Below, piece after piece: positions 11,889 through 26,800 of a stretch of 64,000 bases of DNA. Each line of letters starts with the position of its first letter. Positions within the stretch are counted from its first letter, which is position 1. This DNA comes from Nageia nagi (lineage: Eukaryota; Pinophyta): contig JBITNC010000001.1 in NCBI GenBank assembly GCA_050084985.1, positions 26,412,001-26,476,000 of the forward strand. The letters are read 5' to 3'. Both the position numbers and the translations under genes were made by a program. Below the pieces are notes generated by a model. It made no database searches. It had not been told where the DNA came from and saw only the letters and a list, made by a program, of their open reading frames with translations.

Positions 11889-14800
11889 GTATTGTGTTAT
11901 TTTGCAGGCAACATATCTAATCTCATTCCTTTGAAAACTTTTAATGTGATCTGGTACAACATAGTCATCTGTTATGTAAAAGAGAATTTAAAGTTCTGTT
12001 TTCACTCTTTCCTGTGGTTTCTTAAGATTGAGTTGTTATGATAACTTGATCACAAGCTACATATATGAAAATCATTTCATGCTGTCAATGCTTGGCCAGA
12101 TATGCTTAAATTGTTGGGATTAAATGTTTACTTCATTCGGTCTTCAATGGACTAAGTGAAATACTAATGAGAAAAATAAAATGTTCTTGCAGCGCATTTG
12201 TTGAGAATTTATGCTTCATATGTCTATTGACAGTCCTATTTCTTTGTATAGGAATTTGCAAGGATTCAAAACAACCAATTATTCATCTATCACATCCATA
12301 AAGCGCTATAAGAAAATAGAGAACCCTATAACTATCGTTTAACACTTATAATTAAGAAGAAGAAAATGTTTGTCTCTCCATGATTGGAATTCAAGAAATG
12401 GTAAACTATTGATGCCTTCTGAGACTTTAGGATACTCTGTAAAACATAAAACAATAAACTATCCACCTTAAACATGAAATGAAACATAAAACATATACAA
12501 GTTCCACCTAAACAATACTACTATATTATAACACACCTTTAATATAATGTACCTAAACTTATATAAGGTATACCTTTGATATTGGCAAGGGCCAATTGAT
12601 GATGCCATAGTGTAATGTACCCTTCTAGGGCTTATGTTAAACAAGCATAATTTACTTAATTCAATTCCACATTCATTGCAAAACTGTAAATGCTTACATT
12701 CATATAACCATACGTCCAAAACTGAAATACTGTAACTGTGACCAGTTCTTATATGTAACAGAAATAAAATTCTTTATACCATACAACTCATCCAAATTAG
12801 GGCACAATCATAGTTCTAATATATAACAGAAATATGCATTCATTCATCCACAAACATATGCCATGTAATACCAAGAAGTGTAGCGAACTAATACTAATAG
12901 CAACACATCCAAATGATGCCCTAGGAGGGTGAACGAACCTCCTTAGGGTTTTTACCAAAGATTACAACAAATGCAAAGAGATTACAACAAATGCAAAGAC
13001 ATGTATTCAAGACAAGACCTCAATGCATGCTCACATGATGCCCTAGGTGGATCACTCCACTAGGGTGACCAAGGAATGCCTTCACAAGCCTACGACCTCC
13101 TCCTAAGATGCTCAAGAATGAACATCTCTAAGAGACTACGAACTAGCCAAGATGCCAAACAAGCTCCTTCAAGGTAGTGCCACGAACCTCAAGGAGTAAG
13201 CAAGAGTCTCAAGTGATGAGAGCTAGCCACTTGTAGGGCACAACCCTTAAAGAAAGAGAAAATGGACAACCCCTATCTCCTCAAGAGAGCGAATGATTAA
13301 TTCCACAATGATGATGCCTTTGAGTGATGCTCTAATCGTCTTTATATAGGTTATTCTACCTTGAAAAATAATCATGATCATGGCCAGCCTTGAAATAAAA
13401 CATCTTTCTTCTAGCCGACATTCCTTGGCCGATTCCAGTGCCACAATGTTTGGAGATTGGATCGGTAGGCAAACTTCAATATGCAATATCTCCCTTGTTT
13501 CTTGACGAAACCATTTTGTGTAACCTGTCAACACAATTGGCAGAAGATTCTTCATCCATTCTAAAAGACAAATCGGCGATCTAGGACTCGTGATGAAAGT
13601 TCTGCCTTCTACAAGGTTTTTCCAAATTGGAGACATTACAAGTCCTCTCCTCTCAAATTGCTTGCCCTCAAGCAGTTCTAGGAATCCCCACATGTAATGC
13701 TTGTCTTCTTTGGCCAAGTGCTTAGTTCCTTGCTTCCCAAAGCATCCCACTGATGGTATTGGAGTAGTGCAATCAAAAAGTGGACCAGTGTCTTCTTTAA
13801 TCATCATCTCCAAGGGTAGTGCCAAATTGACTAATTTCTTCCCAAAGTAGTCCGCTGCTGATACAAGAAAGAGCATTCATTGAACCTGCTATCCCATGAA
13901 ATGAAGACAAGAAATATGGCTGATGATGTGTGTCCTTCATGCTCGATCTTGTTGTAGACTTCTTCAAACTGCCCCAACTATCTATGATGCCAAAAAGGGA
14001 AAAGAGGGTACCCATTGTCCTTGCTAAGGTAGTTGTAACATGCCCTTTTTCTAAAAAATAAATAAATTTGGAATCCTAGGGATTTTCTTTTGTAAATATT
14101 TTATTTATTCATGCATTTGTTGTTAGTTACTTGGGATAGAAATATAATGGTCTGTTGGACTCATGCTGTGAGCCCCATGAGGGACATTTTCCTCCCAAGA
14201 TAGGATATGTTATTTAATTTGTCATTAATGCACTTGGAGATCCTAAGATGATTGTGGGAATTCCAAGCCTCATGTAACATCAGAAATAGCATAATCGACA
14301 TCTAGAACCCAACGATGGGCTCGAGCACTTGCGCCAGCCTTGGGGAGGCTTCTAGACCTCCACGTTGACCCATGATGACACCCTAGCACCCATGCATGGC
14401 TCCTAGACCCATGTGGCACCTGGGACTCCCAGGTTGGCATGCATAGCACCTTGGAATCCCACATTGGCATGCGTGGCACCTTGGACTTCCACGTTGGCAT
14501 TTATAGCCTCTAGGTAACCATGTTGGACATGCTTGACCCCTAGGCATCCACGTTGGAGAACTTGGGCCTACAAGAGGCTAACGTTGAGATTGGGAGAGGT
14601 TGGGGATGACTCCTAGTTGAGATCCAGATCCAAAGACATGCTATAAAAGGCAAAGGAGCCTCATTCTAGAGATAGACTTTATTTGATATTGAAACCCCCT
14701 TCTATTATTCAAGACTTGTGTCATCAAGCATCCTTGGGCATGTAGCACAAGGAGAGACCAGGAGGCTTGGAACACCTTCTGACCAGCGATTGAGGTGAAT

Positions 14801-17800
14801 GTTTGTGCTGTGAGGTTGCCCTACCCTGAGGCTTCCACAGATCTGGTAGTGTCACTATTCTACAACAGTTTCGACAACAAAATCTATCTCTGCATAGTTG
14901 TATGCCCTAGGTGGTTCCTTGGAGGCCAACATTGAGCCCTCTTGGGCTTGTTTTGTAATGTACTCATCATTCTATCATCAATTGAGCCGTGGCATACTTG
15001 GATCTCATTTATTGTCTCATTATTTGATATGTTTGATGATATCTTGCTCCTCTTGGTGTAACATCATATTTTTGGAATTGTTTATGGTGTATTTTGCATG
15101 ATTAATAGCTACCCTAGTGCTACATTGGGCCTTTGAGGCATTTCCTGGCTCAAGGAATGCATTGTTGGGCTTTCTGGCTTATTGTTGTTCATGTTTGTGC
15201 CGTAGAACAGTTCGTGGCATGCCTAGGAGTGCAAATTGACATTGTTTGATATTTATTTGGCTAATTTCCATGTTGAGTATAATTTGGGATTTTACAATAG
15301 TGCAGCCCGTAAGCCTGCTGTCCCATGCAATTGTGCCCAGATATGCTATTGATGGTGCTTGTTTTGCATGTCTTATCCTTCTAGGGGTTTTGTCAAGTTA
15401 CTCCCATGATCCCCAAATGCCAAAATGGAGTGGAAAGGGGGCTGATTTTGCGCAGGCCTGAACTATGTATGCGCATATCAGACCTGATGTGTTTGCTGTA
15501 GTAGGCCAAATTGATGTTTTCAACTTTTTTTCAGTATCCCAACTTGATGTGCAAAATCTCTTGATGAACATAAATGTGGAATGAATCAATAAGTTTTGGG
15601 AGTGTAGTTTGAAATTGCCTTTCTATATTTACAATCATGGTTCATAATGGCAATTCCTTTGGTGGAGTTCTTTCAAGCTGCTGTCTTGTGACGGAATTTA
15701 GTGACAAATTATGATTTTCTTTTCTCATCATGTCAAGTGAAACATGAAGTATATTTCTTCTTGAAATCATCACATTTCGCTGTCTGAAACCTGAGTATAT
15801 GCTGTCCCTATGTATCTTCATGTTGGGTGGCCACCCAAGTCTATGTTTCACCTTTCCATATCTGGTCTTAAATGCGTTCCAAAACAAACTAGTTATCTTT
15901 TATTTATTGTTGCAAGAATCAACGGTGTTGCTACTCCATGTGCTGTGGGTGTTTGGGCTGATGCTTGCCTTCAATGGGTGTCTTAGGTCTTTTCCCATGT
16001 TGAGGATGTCGCTGCCAATATTGATTAAGCATAGCCACAAGGTCTGATTCTTTTCCCCAATTATACTATGAATCTTATTAAACAAAACATAGAATATATA
16101 TCTACAAACAGTCCTGATTCCGCCAAGTCGTATTGGCATACAAACCACCAACTTGTGACTTCCCATTGGTGTTATCAAAACTTGAAGTGCCATCATACCT
16201 CTTTAAGATTATCATGCTTTTCTGCCCATGAACTGAGTGAAATAGCTGGGTCTGACCTTTCTTTTGAAGCATGACATAATCCCCATCAAACGAAGCATGA
16301 AACACACTTTTATATGCAATCATATCAAGTGATATTTTATGCTAACTTCCAATGCTGCTGTTTTCTTTTCATTACTGCAACCCAATGGAAAGGACTGAAC
16401 CATTGAGTACTTCTGTTGAAGAGATGAAATGAACTGCCATACCTTCCAGGAGTAATCATACGTTGCTGTAGTGATGTTTGGTATTGTAGCAAGTTCTGAA
16501 ATCCCTTTCTAAACTTGGCGTTACATCCATTACATAAACAAGAATTGCATCTTCAATACTGGTACAAATTGTGCCTTGTAATGTGCCCAATGAGCTTTCA
16601 GGGCTTTCTTCAATGAAAGCCTTAGAATTTAGCTTCCCAACTTACCTTAATATTTCTTTCATGAACATTCTATCACTGATTAAATGCAAAAATACTAACT
16701 TGAATTCCTTCATGTTGTATCAGTTTCAAGAAAAAAAGGCGAGATTTTGAAGTCCGAATTAACTTACTGTTTTTTAGCCCATACTGTGGATTTTGACAGT
16801 TTTGGAAAAGTTTTTCTAGTTCGAAAGATGGATTGGAAAGTTGGGGAAGAGACCACGGCTATTGGAAAGTTTTTCTAGTTCGAAAGATGCGCTCAATTTT
16901 TGTGTTTGCTTCGATTATCCAAACACCTCGGGTCTTAAGATTTTTGAGCCAGAAAAAGGTGTTTGGGGCTTTTTTTTCAAGTTTTAACAGGTCTGAATAT
17001 GGCAAAAATGGAGGGGCTGATTTTGGAAAAATTTTCAAACCTTCTCTAAATGATCTGTGATGACCTAAAATCACCCTCAGTAAAAACGACTACAACTATG
17101 ATGCTCCAACCCTCACCCAATGGTGCAGTTACATCCACATTGGGACCCTAGGGCACCCAAAGACACTACAATTTAGACGTGATCCTTCTAAGGCTTCCAC
17201 GCAACCCCTACACCTTGACGTCAGCCCTCTAGGCACACACCAACACTTGGCACCTCAACGAACGTCTCACAAATGCATACACAATGCCTGAACACCTACG
17301 AATGCAAAGAAGCTTCCAACACCAGTATATAAGAGACACAACATATGAACACGTAATGAACAACACAATGGAGAGAGGCACAAGATGTATTTTATTATGA
17401 TAGTGGATGGAATACAATGAGGATCTCAATATCCAGATCTAGGGTTCCAAACCCTCTGCAAGACGAACACCACATGAAAGACTCACTCCCTCAGACTCCG
17501 AATCTTCTCCTGCAAAGGAGCCTCCTTGAACCCTGACGACCACTGAAGGTAGAAGCTCGCCCTCGGATTACCATCGGATGGACTAGCTGACCCACCTAAG
17601 TCATAGAATGCCAGGCTTCCAACCTTGTCACCCCTCTAGACGCCATCTAGGAATAATGCTTATCACCGCCAAGACTTGAATGCCCAATCGGGTTCAGTAT
17701 AGAAGAAGTATAATCAATAGCTAACCTCATCATGGATCTCCATCCTCAATATATAGCCTTACGTGTCTATCCATCATGCCTCGATATCATCCCAAGCCAA

Positions 17801-20800
17801 GTCTATTCCAACGTTGGGGTCAACAGGTCAATCATGCCAATGTCGGGGTCATATTGGCCCAGTATGCTAACGCGGGGGTCCCATGGGCCCAGTGTGCGAA
17901 TGTGGGGGTCATAAAGGCCCTCAAGGCTAACGTGGGGTCTAATGAGCCTCCTGGAGCTAACGTGGGGGTCTAAGTGGCCTCATAAGCCAATGTGGGGTAT
18001 GTGGGGCCCTCCCAACGCTAGTATGCTCCTCTATGCACCTCTGGACTATACAAGACTCATGCCTATCTTGGGATTCCCACAATCCGGGATAACCCATTAC
18101 ATGTTAACACAACACTACTCAAGGGGAGACGTCCCATTACTGGGCTCACAGTGGGATCCGTAGACCATAAGCTCCTGCTTGAGTTACACATGTACAACAT
18201 GATCATAAACAAACATTAGATTACAAAGTGACCATGACACATTTTGTCAATGGTCCAAATGGGACGTCACATGATCCAACAAGATCATTGATGGAAGCAC
18301 ATGGGATCTTGGAGTTATTTGTATCAATATTCCATGGAGTTGGATCTTTAAATTTTCACTTTGAAGATTTTCCAATTATTTTATTTTTCATTTTTGACAT
18401 TTTTCATGGCTGAAGAAGCTCATTTTGAATGATTTTTCTTTAGAAAAGCATGCTAAAGATCTTCAAAATGTGCAATTTTGATCTTAAATGTTACCTCCAA
18501 TTCTTGTTTGTGATTTTCAATCAACTTTGATGAAGAATCCTTGTCTAAAATCAGTTTAGGGCTTGAGATTCTTTCAAAGTTGTGTAAACTCCAATCCTTC
18601 AAATTGCATGCCTTAGATTAAAAAGGAAAGTTTTGTGGAGCAAATGAGAGGTTTGAGCTTGTATTAATTGGGTTTGGGTGAAGTTTTGCCACTTGTCATC
18701 ATGCTATTGGTGTAAAATCCCACTTTTTTCCCTTTTGGCTGTCATTTGCTTGCTTTGGAGTGTATTTTGCATGTTGGCTTAGTTTTTTATCCTTTGTTAC
18801 ATAACAAAGCTCCAAAATGTGCTCCCAACTTGAAGAGGAGCAATTTTGATCAAATTGAAAAACTTTCAACTTCAAAGATTTGCACCATTTGGTCATCCAC
18901 AAACCCATTAACTCAAATTTTCATTTGAAAAGTGCAGTTTGCATGTGGGCTTAGTTTTTCATCTTTTGTTACATAACAAAGCTCCAAAATGTGCGCCCAA
19001 CTTGAGGAGGAGCAATTTTGATCAAACTGAAAAGCTTTCAACTTCAAAATGTGCACCATTGATCCTTTATAAACCCAGCAACTCAAATATTCATTTTGAA
19101 AAATGCATTTTGCATGCGGGTTTAGTTTTTCATCCTTTGTTACATAACAAAGCCCCAAAATGTGCGCCCAACTTGAGGAGGAGCAATTTTGATTTTTTTC
19201 AAAAACTTTCAATTCTAAAGGTTCTTAGAATTCCTTGCTCTAGACACCTATAAGGTCAAGTTTTTGATTTTCCAAAGTTGAAAAAGTGGATTTTGCATGT
19301 GGGTACCAATTTCTAGCCTTTGATAACATCAAACCCTCAAGAAGTGACGCCCAATTCTATAGGGAGCAGTTTTGGTTGGTTCCTGAAACCTCCAAGTTTA
19401 AAAGTGCCTGCCTTGACTTCCTTCACAAACCTATCTTGTTGGTTTTTGCAAATTCTGAAGATTAAAAATGATCTCACTTTTCAATAGGCCTTTCCAAGAT
19501 TGAAAAACTTGTTCTGTGATGTGTTCCTCAAACTTTGGCTCCTTACTGCTGCAGAACAACTGACTTAGTACTCTGAACCATTTGGTGAACTCCTTGAATA
19601 ACCTCCATGTATTCTTTAAGGAGTATCATGTCTTTAGACCATTCAAGACCACCTTTTTAGTCATCTTCTAGGCAATATATTTCGTTTCCTAAGCAAAAAG
19701 TAGGGTCCCCAGAATCTTGTATTTTGGGGTTTGTTGCACAGGCACAACAGTGGGTATGTATATCTTGAATGTATTTTCTAGTTTGTAAAAGTAAGGGATT
19801 GTAAGTTTGTTCTGCACTAGCTTAAAGAATTAATCAGACTTCAGTGAAAAAGACCAAGTGTTGAATGTATGCTTTATGACTCTGACTATGGATTAGGGTC
19901 CATAATTGAACAAGAGAAGCCCAACAAAGGCTGTTCAGAAAATGATGGTTGAAAAAAATGGTCAATAGTGAAGCCTACAGTAAGCCATCTTTACATATTT
20001 GGATGCATTGCATGTTATAAAAGAAAATTAGAAGCTAAATGATAAAAGAAATGGAATGCAGCTGGTGAAGTGCAGAAATAGTGCACATGAAAAGAACCAA
20101 CTGGCTTCAAAAGAATCAGTTTTCCAGAATTTTGTTGGACTTGAGTTGGCGAAAACAAACCACCATAAGGTGAATGAAGCAGGGTGCAGTCAATTGTTGT
20201 GATGTTCCTTTTATATATATGTTTTTTTCTAGCAAACCCTCAGCATAAAAATGTTCTGTGAATTTGCTCATTTAGGAAGAATTTTCCAACATACTGTGTA
20301 GATGATGTTTAATGCCCCCCTTAATGTTGAAACTAGAAGCAAACTCGCAAACTCAATTTTACCTCTGAACTTCATGATCATGTTTGGTCCAAGTGGTTTG
20401 ATCATTATATGTCCAATCTGCTCTTATGTTCAATAAAGAGAAATATCTTCATCGTTCACAACCTATCTGATGTTTTGAATGTTGACGTGTGTAGTTTTTA
20501 TGATAAATGGAACTCTTCACTAACGTCAATCCGCTCTTATGTTCATAGAGTAGGCTGGGACTGTTATTGTTGCAAAGTCAATCAGTAGTCTTCTAGGCCG
20601 CAGTAATTGCTGTTGTGCATTCAGGATTTTAGAAGACAAGCAATCACAGGCTGCTGTTTTCTCTGTTAAGATATGGAATAGAGAGAAAGAATAGTCCATT
20701 GCTGGCATCCAAACCTGCTCAATCAGAATCCCTATGGCATTGAACCTCAAATAACACATAGACATCTCCACTGTTGGGTTAATAAATGTAGTTATATCCT

Positions 20801-23800
20801 TTGTTTGTGTAGTTATTGCTATCTAATACATATGCATGGTCTGTATAGCAATTCATTGTGTAAGAAATTGCTGATTTATGTTCATTAGGCTTTTTGTATC
20901 ACTGTGAGATGGTGTACACCTCTTTTTAAATAGTCTGTTTATTTGGCCGTCAATATATTTGCAGGCAATATTATATTGAAAGGGGTGATTCAGTTTTTGT
21001 TGCTGCTCACACATCAGCTGGAAAAACAGTTGTTGCAGAATATGCTTTTGCATTGGCTGCTAAAGTATGTTCCATTCAAGCTCTTCTTTAAATTGCTTAA
21101 TCATTATCTGTTACAATGGTTGTTCTATAAGGCTATTTTTTTCATTGATTTGAATATAAATTAGATTTCTTTCTCCATTTGTGTGATTAATTTTTAGATG
21201 CATATGATGTGTAACTAATCAGCTTTTATATGTATTATGTCAAAATGATTACTAATGTTTAAGAAAAATTGGGATACTATGTCTTGTAAAAAAAATTCTG
21301 AAGGAAGAGATGCCTTCTCTAAAACTAATGGGTTTCTATGATCATGCCTGTCTTTTTGTCGTAAAATGTTGTGTGTCTCGTTTTTTTCTTCAGCACTGTA
21401 CGCGTGCTGTTTATACATCTCCAATTAAAACCATCAGTAATCAGAAATATCGTGACTTTAGTGAGAAGTTTGACGTTGGTCTTCTGACCGGCGATGTGAG
21501 CTTGAGACCAGAAGCCTCTTGCTTGATTATGACAACAGAGATATTAAGGTCCATGCTTTACAAAGGAGCAGATATCATCCGTGACATTGAATGGGTGAGT
21601 GTGATATTTGATTCTAGATTATTTTTTAAAGCCTGGATTGATTGTGTCTAATGTCATCATATACCTTCAAGCTGATAATAGTATTTGCTACAGGTCATTT
21701 TTGATGAAGTGCACTACGTAAATGATGTTGAGCGAGGAGTTGTTTGGGAGGAGGTTATTATAATGCTTCCAAGACATATAAACATTGTTCTCCTGTCTGC
21801 AACGGTAAATATTAATTTTAATTAGTTACTGAATAAGGTTTGTCTTGCAATTTGGGAATGCTGTCTTGCAGTCTAAACAACATACAGTAATTCTGTAATG
21901 ACAGACTATATAGAAATCGATATTTCATTTTCTTTTTAGAATGAATTGTACAACATTCAATATAGGATGGAGCGTAATTCTTCTCCTGCAATATGTTTTA
22001 GTCCTTTTATTGTCGCAATTGCATTATTTATAAATCTGTGATTTCGTAAAGTCCTAGCACAAAAACAGTCACTATGTAGATGTAACATCTCTTCCAAATT
22101 GCTTGGACATGGGTAGGAATATGATATACCGTGAACAACTATGCTATGAATGAAAACTGCACATTTGAAATACAAAGAACATCAATAAATACTCCATTGA
22201 GCACAAACAAACAAAAGTTTGACTTTGTGTTAATGAGGAGAACCCTCATATAATGGAAAAGTACCAACGAAAGCTTGGCCAAGACCATTCTATTGCTTCA
22301 ATCAATTATCGGAAGTACATACGATGGCATGGCATAGAGAAATACACTATTTTGACAACCTCTTTAAAACACTATCAATACTCTTTAAGAGAAGATAGTA
22401 AGAATTAGCTCAAACAAGTGTTTGATTAGCCTTAATGTGTATGCCCTTCATATTTCACCTTATTATAGAGAAAAACATTTTCCTATTAAGCCCCTTTGTG
22501 ATGTTCCCAAATTATTAGTAAATCAAGCAACAATTCAGAAAATGAACAAAAACCATGAAATCATGCCACAAAAATACCCAATGCACAAGCCAAAATGAGA
22601 GAATAATGCCAACGTCTCAATATTAAGCAACAATGGAGCGAGATACAAACAATATGGCCCAAGAGGGCTGACGCCTGGCTCAAAGGACTAGATCTAGGGC
22701 ACAACACACTCCAATTCCAACTGGAAGCTAGGGCCTTCAACTCTCGGATCTTAGATGCAAGACTGGATTGACTAAGGGTTTTTGTCTTTAGCTAATATAT
22801 AATGAGGGCGATGTCCCAATAAACCCTTCCCATGTTGGGTTTCCATCCAACAAGAGGCCCAAGATATGGCGCTACCACTCCGAAGATAGAAGATGTAGAA
22901 TAAGCTCAATGATATCTCTCCACTCCTACACCAACAATATATTCAAGGATTCCCCAAGGTTACTACACACCCAACTAGGAGACTTCATGCTTGGGCGTCC
23001 CACCTCATGCCTCGGGATCACAACAAACCATGCGCTCACCCTTTAATCATGCGTTGGGCCTTGGGATCTCCATAGTTACACTTAAATGCGCACTTGATGA
23101 TTGTTCAGTGGGTAAAAGAATGATTGATTATTCTTTTGAAGTGTTGAATGTAATGCACAGTTGATGATTGCTCATGGTATACAACTAGACTTGTATAATT
23201 ATGAAGTATGTTCCCCTATGACGTTTAACATGAGAGCTTCATCCACCTATTAAGAGTGCCCTCCATGACACAATCAACTCCCTTACTCCCTTAGATGCTT
23301 GTTCCCTTCACTAGACCATTCGTGTTGTTGGCTAGAATGAAAGAAAAGGTGGATGCATGGAACTCAGAACAAACCTGGAGGAACTTGGCATTCAAACATT
23401 GTTCTAGTCGATGGAGCTTGATGTAAAGGGTTGAACTCGTATGCCTCAAGCCATTTCCAAATTTCCCTCCTACACCTTTTTCTTTTATTTTCTTTTTATT
23501 TGCATGACTTTTCGCACCCTTTACTTGCATTACCTGAGAAACAACCCTTTTCTAGACATAGAGACAATCCGAGTCCTTGACAAAAAAATATTATTTGAGT
23601 TGGTGGCAACTTCAAACATCTTAGCTAATCTCTAATCCTTGTTCTTGCACAATCCCAGAAGAGAGACCTTTGAGGTGACTAGTCCTCATAGCGGGTAGGG
23701 GTAATGTCCTTCCACCTAAGGTGTTGGTGTCTTTGCTAAGCTTGCATTTATTTTCCTATCGACAAGGTAGGAAAAAAATGCAGCCAACACTTTGTATATC

Positions 23801-26800
23801 ACGTCTGACATTATCATAGTTGTAAAAATTGGATTGGAATCCAATGAAATCACCAAAAAATCTGAATCGCCAACCCAACTGATTCGAATCAAATTGACTG
23901 TTTTTTTGCAGAAAAAAAAAAAATTTTAGGGATTAAATCTGATTTTTAAGCAATTAAATTGCGAGCCCATTAAAAAATCGCTGATTTGTCCAGGCCGTGG
24001 ACAGAGAGGGTTAAGTCAAGAAAAAACTCATTCATTTCATTTTATTTTGCATTTTAGAGGTCAAAGGAGCTGAGCTAATACTATTTTGTGAGCTTCCAAG
24101 AGATTCAAAGAGATTCCATGTAAGTTTCCAATGCTTTGTGAATTTTGCTGGGTGTTTATTATTTTCTCAACTAGGTCTAAGGCAGCAAAAGAGAGATTAA
24201 GAAGGGAAAAATATAGCACTAGGTGAATGTTCTAAATCTTTGATTCACATTTTGTTATGGCACATTGGAAACTTTTAATGTATTTTGGTCCTTGACATTT
24301 GGACATTCAATATATAATACAAAACTCTACAATTTCTTTAATATGCAATGTTGGATATTTAATGTGTTATTTTATAAGGAATGTTGGCTATTTGATATGC
24401 AATGTTGAGGGATAGCTAAAACTGATTTGTTTCAATGTCAAATAGAATAAATTCCTTTATTTTTCCTCTGCCGATTCTTGCTAATTTTTTATTGATTTTT
24501 TCCGATTTTTCAAAAAATACGAATCTTACAGCCAAAAGATTCAGATCCAATTCTGATTTTTACAACTTTGTACATTATCGCTGTAGTTTGGTCTTTATCC
24601 TCATTAGCAACTGCAGCCACATCTGAGGGCCATATCACCACTAAGCCTTAGCATCAATACTTTCTGATGGCCATAATTCTTAGGAATGCTACAGAGTGAA
24701 AATTTTGACAATGTTTACCTATCATTATTTTCAATTAATTTTTAAGTTGCAGGTTCCTCAGTTCATAATAATAAAAAATTTCAATTGGAGAGAAGATTTG
24801 AAGTCTCTATTCCTAGGTAGTATATTTTTTAAATTGTATAACTATAAATCTTGAAGGATGAAACATCTGTTTGTTTTTACTCATCTTATGGAAAGATTTA
24901 AACAATTGATTGCTCTAACGCTTTGCTGATGAGTTTTAGGTGCCAAACACATTAGAGTTTGCAGATTGGATTGGAAGAACTAAGAAGAAAATAATATATG
25001 TCACCGGGTATGTTTTCAGCTGCAATGGTAATTTGCATGCATAATTTTCTTTGATCTTGTTCCATTTCAGCTGAATTTCTGAGTATAGTGTACGTCATAA
25101 CAGAAATCTTTATTGCAAAATCTTAGACTATACAAGAAAATATTATTTATTATTTCTGTTCAGAGATCTAGGCACTCATTGAAATGCATTACCTCCATAT
25201 TGTTTATTTTTGTGATTGATTTTCCTTCAGTATTCTTATCTAATAATCATTATGCAAGATGAAATTAGGTTTGTTGTTTTCTTGATCTGAGGATTGAAGA
25301 TCAACATCATTGTAGTGTCAATTAATTGGGCCTTGTTGTGACAGCAATCAAGATTTAGTGGGCTTCGGCGTCATCTTGAAAACAATCGCCATTTGTTTGA
25401 TGATGACTGACCAACCCAGCAACAGGCCATTCCCTTGACGGTAAATTCATTTAATGATAACAATTAGCTAATTTGCTTGGTGATGTTGATGGACTTAGAT
25501 GATCTCAACATTTGATGAGGGGCATGGCCGATTCTAGTATCTGTTTGCCTCGACACTTGACGATGTCCACTAGACTTTTTTCAACCTTCACATCCATTTT
25601 ATTGACATTGCAAAGCTCAAGCTAGCAAACGAACAATTAAGAAGCCCAATTGGCATTTGCAGTTACACCAATCTAACTATCTTTGAACACATTGTTTCTT
25701 GTATCTATTTATAATTTATGCTAATGATCACTACAAATTTGGTATATGAGTGTGCATTAGAGGGACACGTAAGATTAGCATATATTAGTGGATTGAGATC
25801 TGTATGATTATTATACCAAATCCTATAGTGCTCTACATAGAGAGATAGTGGAAGACATCATCAATTTCAAGTGATATTCTCCTTGACTACTTTTTGTAGA
25901 GACTTGTTTAGTAACACACATATTTTTACTTAATATATAATTGAACATCTTGGTGCACATTCCTATCTGACTTGAAAGTGATTGTGGTTAGATTACATAT
26001 CGTGTGTTTTAGATGGGTTTAACCTTTAAAGATATCATCCTTACACGGTTGATATGGTGTCATTGGTATTTTGGGACTACAATGTAGATCATTGGTAGCA
26101 AGGCATTAGTTACCCTAGTTGTATGAACTCTTAGGCTAGATGAGGTTATATGGAACTTGGATTGGAGAGTCAAAACACTTCAAAATACCTACCTATTAAC
26201 TCCAAGAAATCACAATTAATAGACACCATGAGAGAAGTTGTCAAAGCATTGATTGACATTGCTCTATTGAGTCCAGAGAGAATTTTTAAAAGAGTTCATT
26301 ATACACCCTACTGTGCTATTTAGTTGATAAACCCTAAAAGGACCAATGCCATTTAAAGTATAAGTGAACCTTGATATTCTTGTTCATGAAGGTAAAATCG
26401 ATATTGATGTCAAAACTAGTATTGGTCATTTGAGTTTGTAATTTTCTATTAACTTTATTGAGAAAAAAGGTCTATTTTACGATGTTGAAATCAAGTATGA
26501 TATTATCTTTTGGTAAGGTGGCATAAGTCATGTATGAGTTTATTATATATCATGGTTGAGTAAGATTTACTCAAAGGTGACGAGTCGAAAGCAGTTTCAT
26601 TTAATGCATGTACGTAGGGTCATTTGATGGTTAATAAGGTAGCTGAATATTTTTTATATAAATATGAATTGAAGCAAGAGAACTTGGGACTAAATTTTTA
26701 CCCAAGTTTATAAGAGGTTTAATGATTTTAATATCTTTGTATAGCTGCTTTTGATTGTAAGAGAGGAAGATTCTCTCCATTAATGAATGAAAAAATTTCC

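Larger units (their letters stand above)
16730..19749 (-). mobile_element. P3: P-family element remnant, with a solo LTR inside
   Basis: The right end is the palindrome at 19732-19749 (one arm with a changed base order, TGTTGCAC-AG-GCACAACA), preceded by TTTTGGGGT. Bases 16735-16830 match 8220-8300 of P2, upstream of the gene start. The gene itself is not recognisable, and the left boundary is uncertain. The leader array at 18760-19300 differs in sequence from subfamily I but has a similar unit length. A solo LTR at 17056-18199 splits it. The right flank is GTGGG. Confidence 0.55.

Noticed and set aside
13247-13876. 209-codon minus-strand ORF as a gene
   Set aside because: It lies inside LTR-like DNA. 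Its middle resembles, at DNA level, LTR text near 44500-44620 on the plus strand, and no domain or codon bias supports coding.
15945-15957. GTGGG followed by TGTTTGGG as the left end of P3
   Set aside because: It matches the GTGGG flank at 19750, but the sequence after it shows no similarity to other P-element ends and lies in a protein-like patch, so it may be chance.
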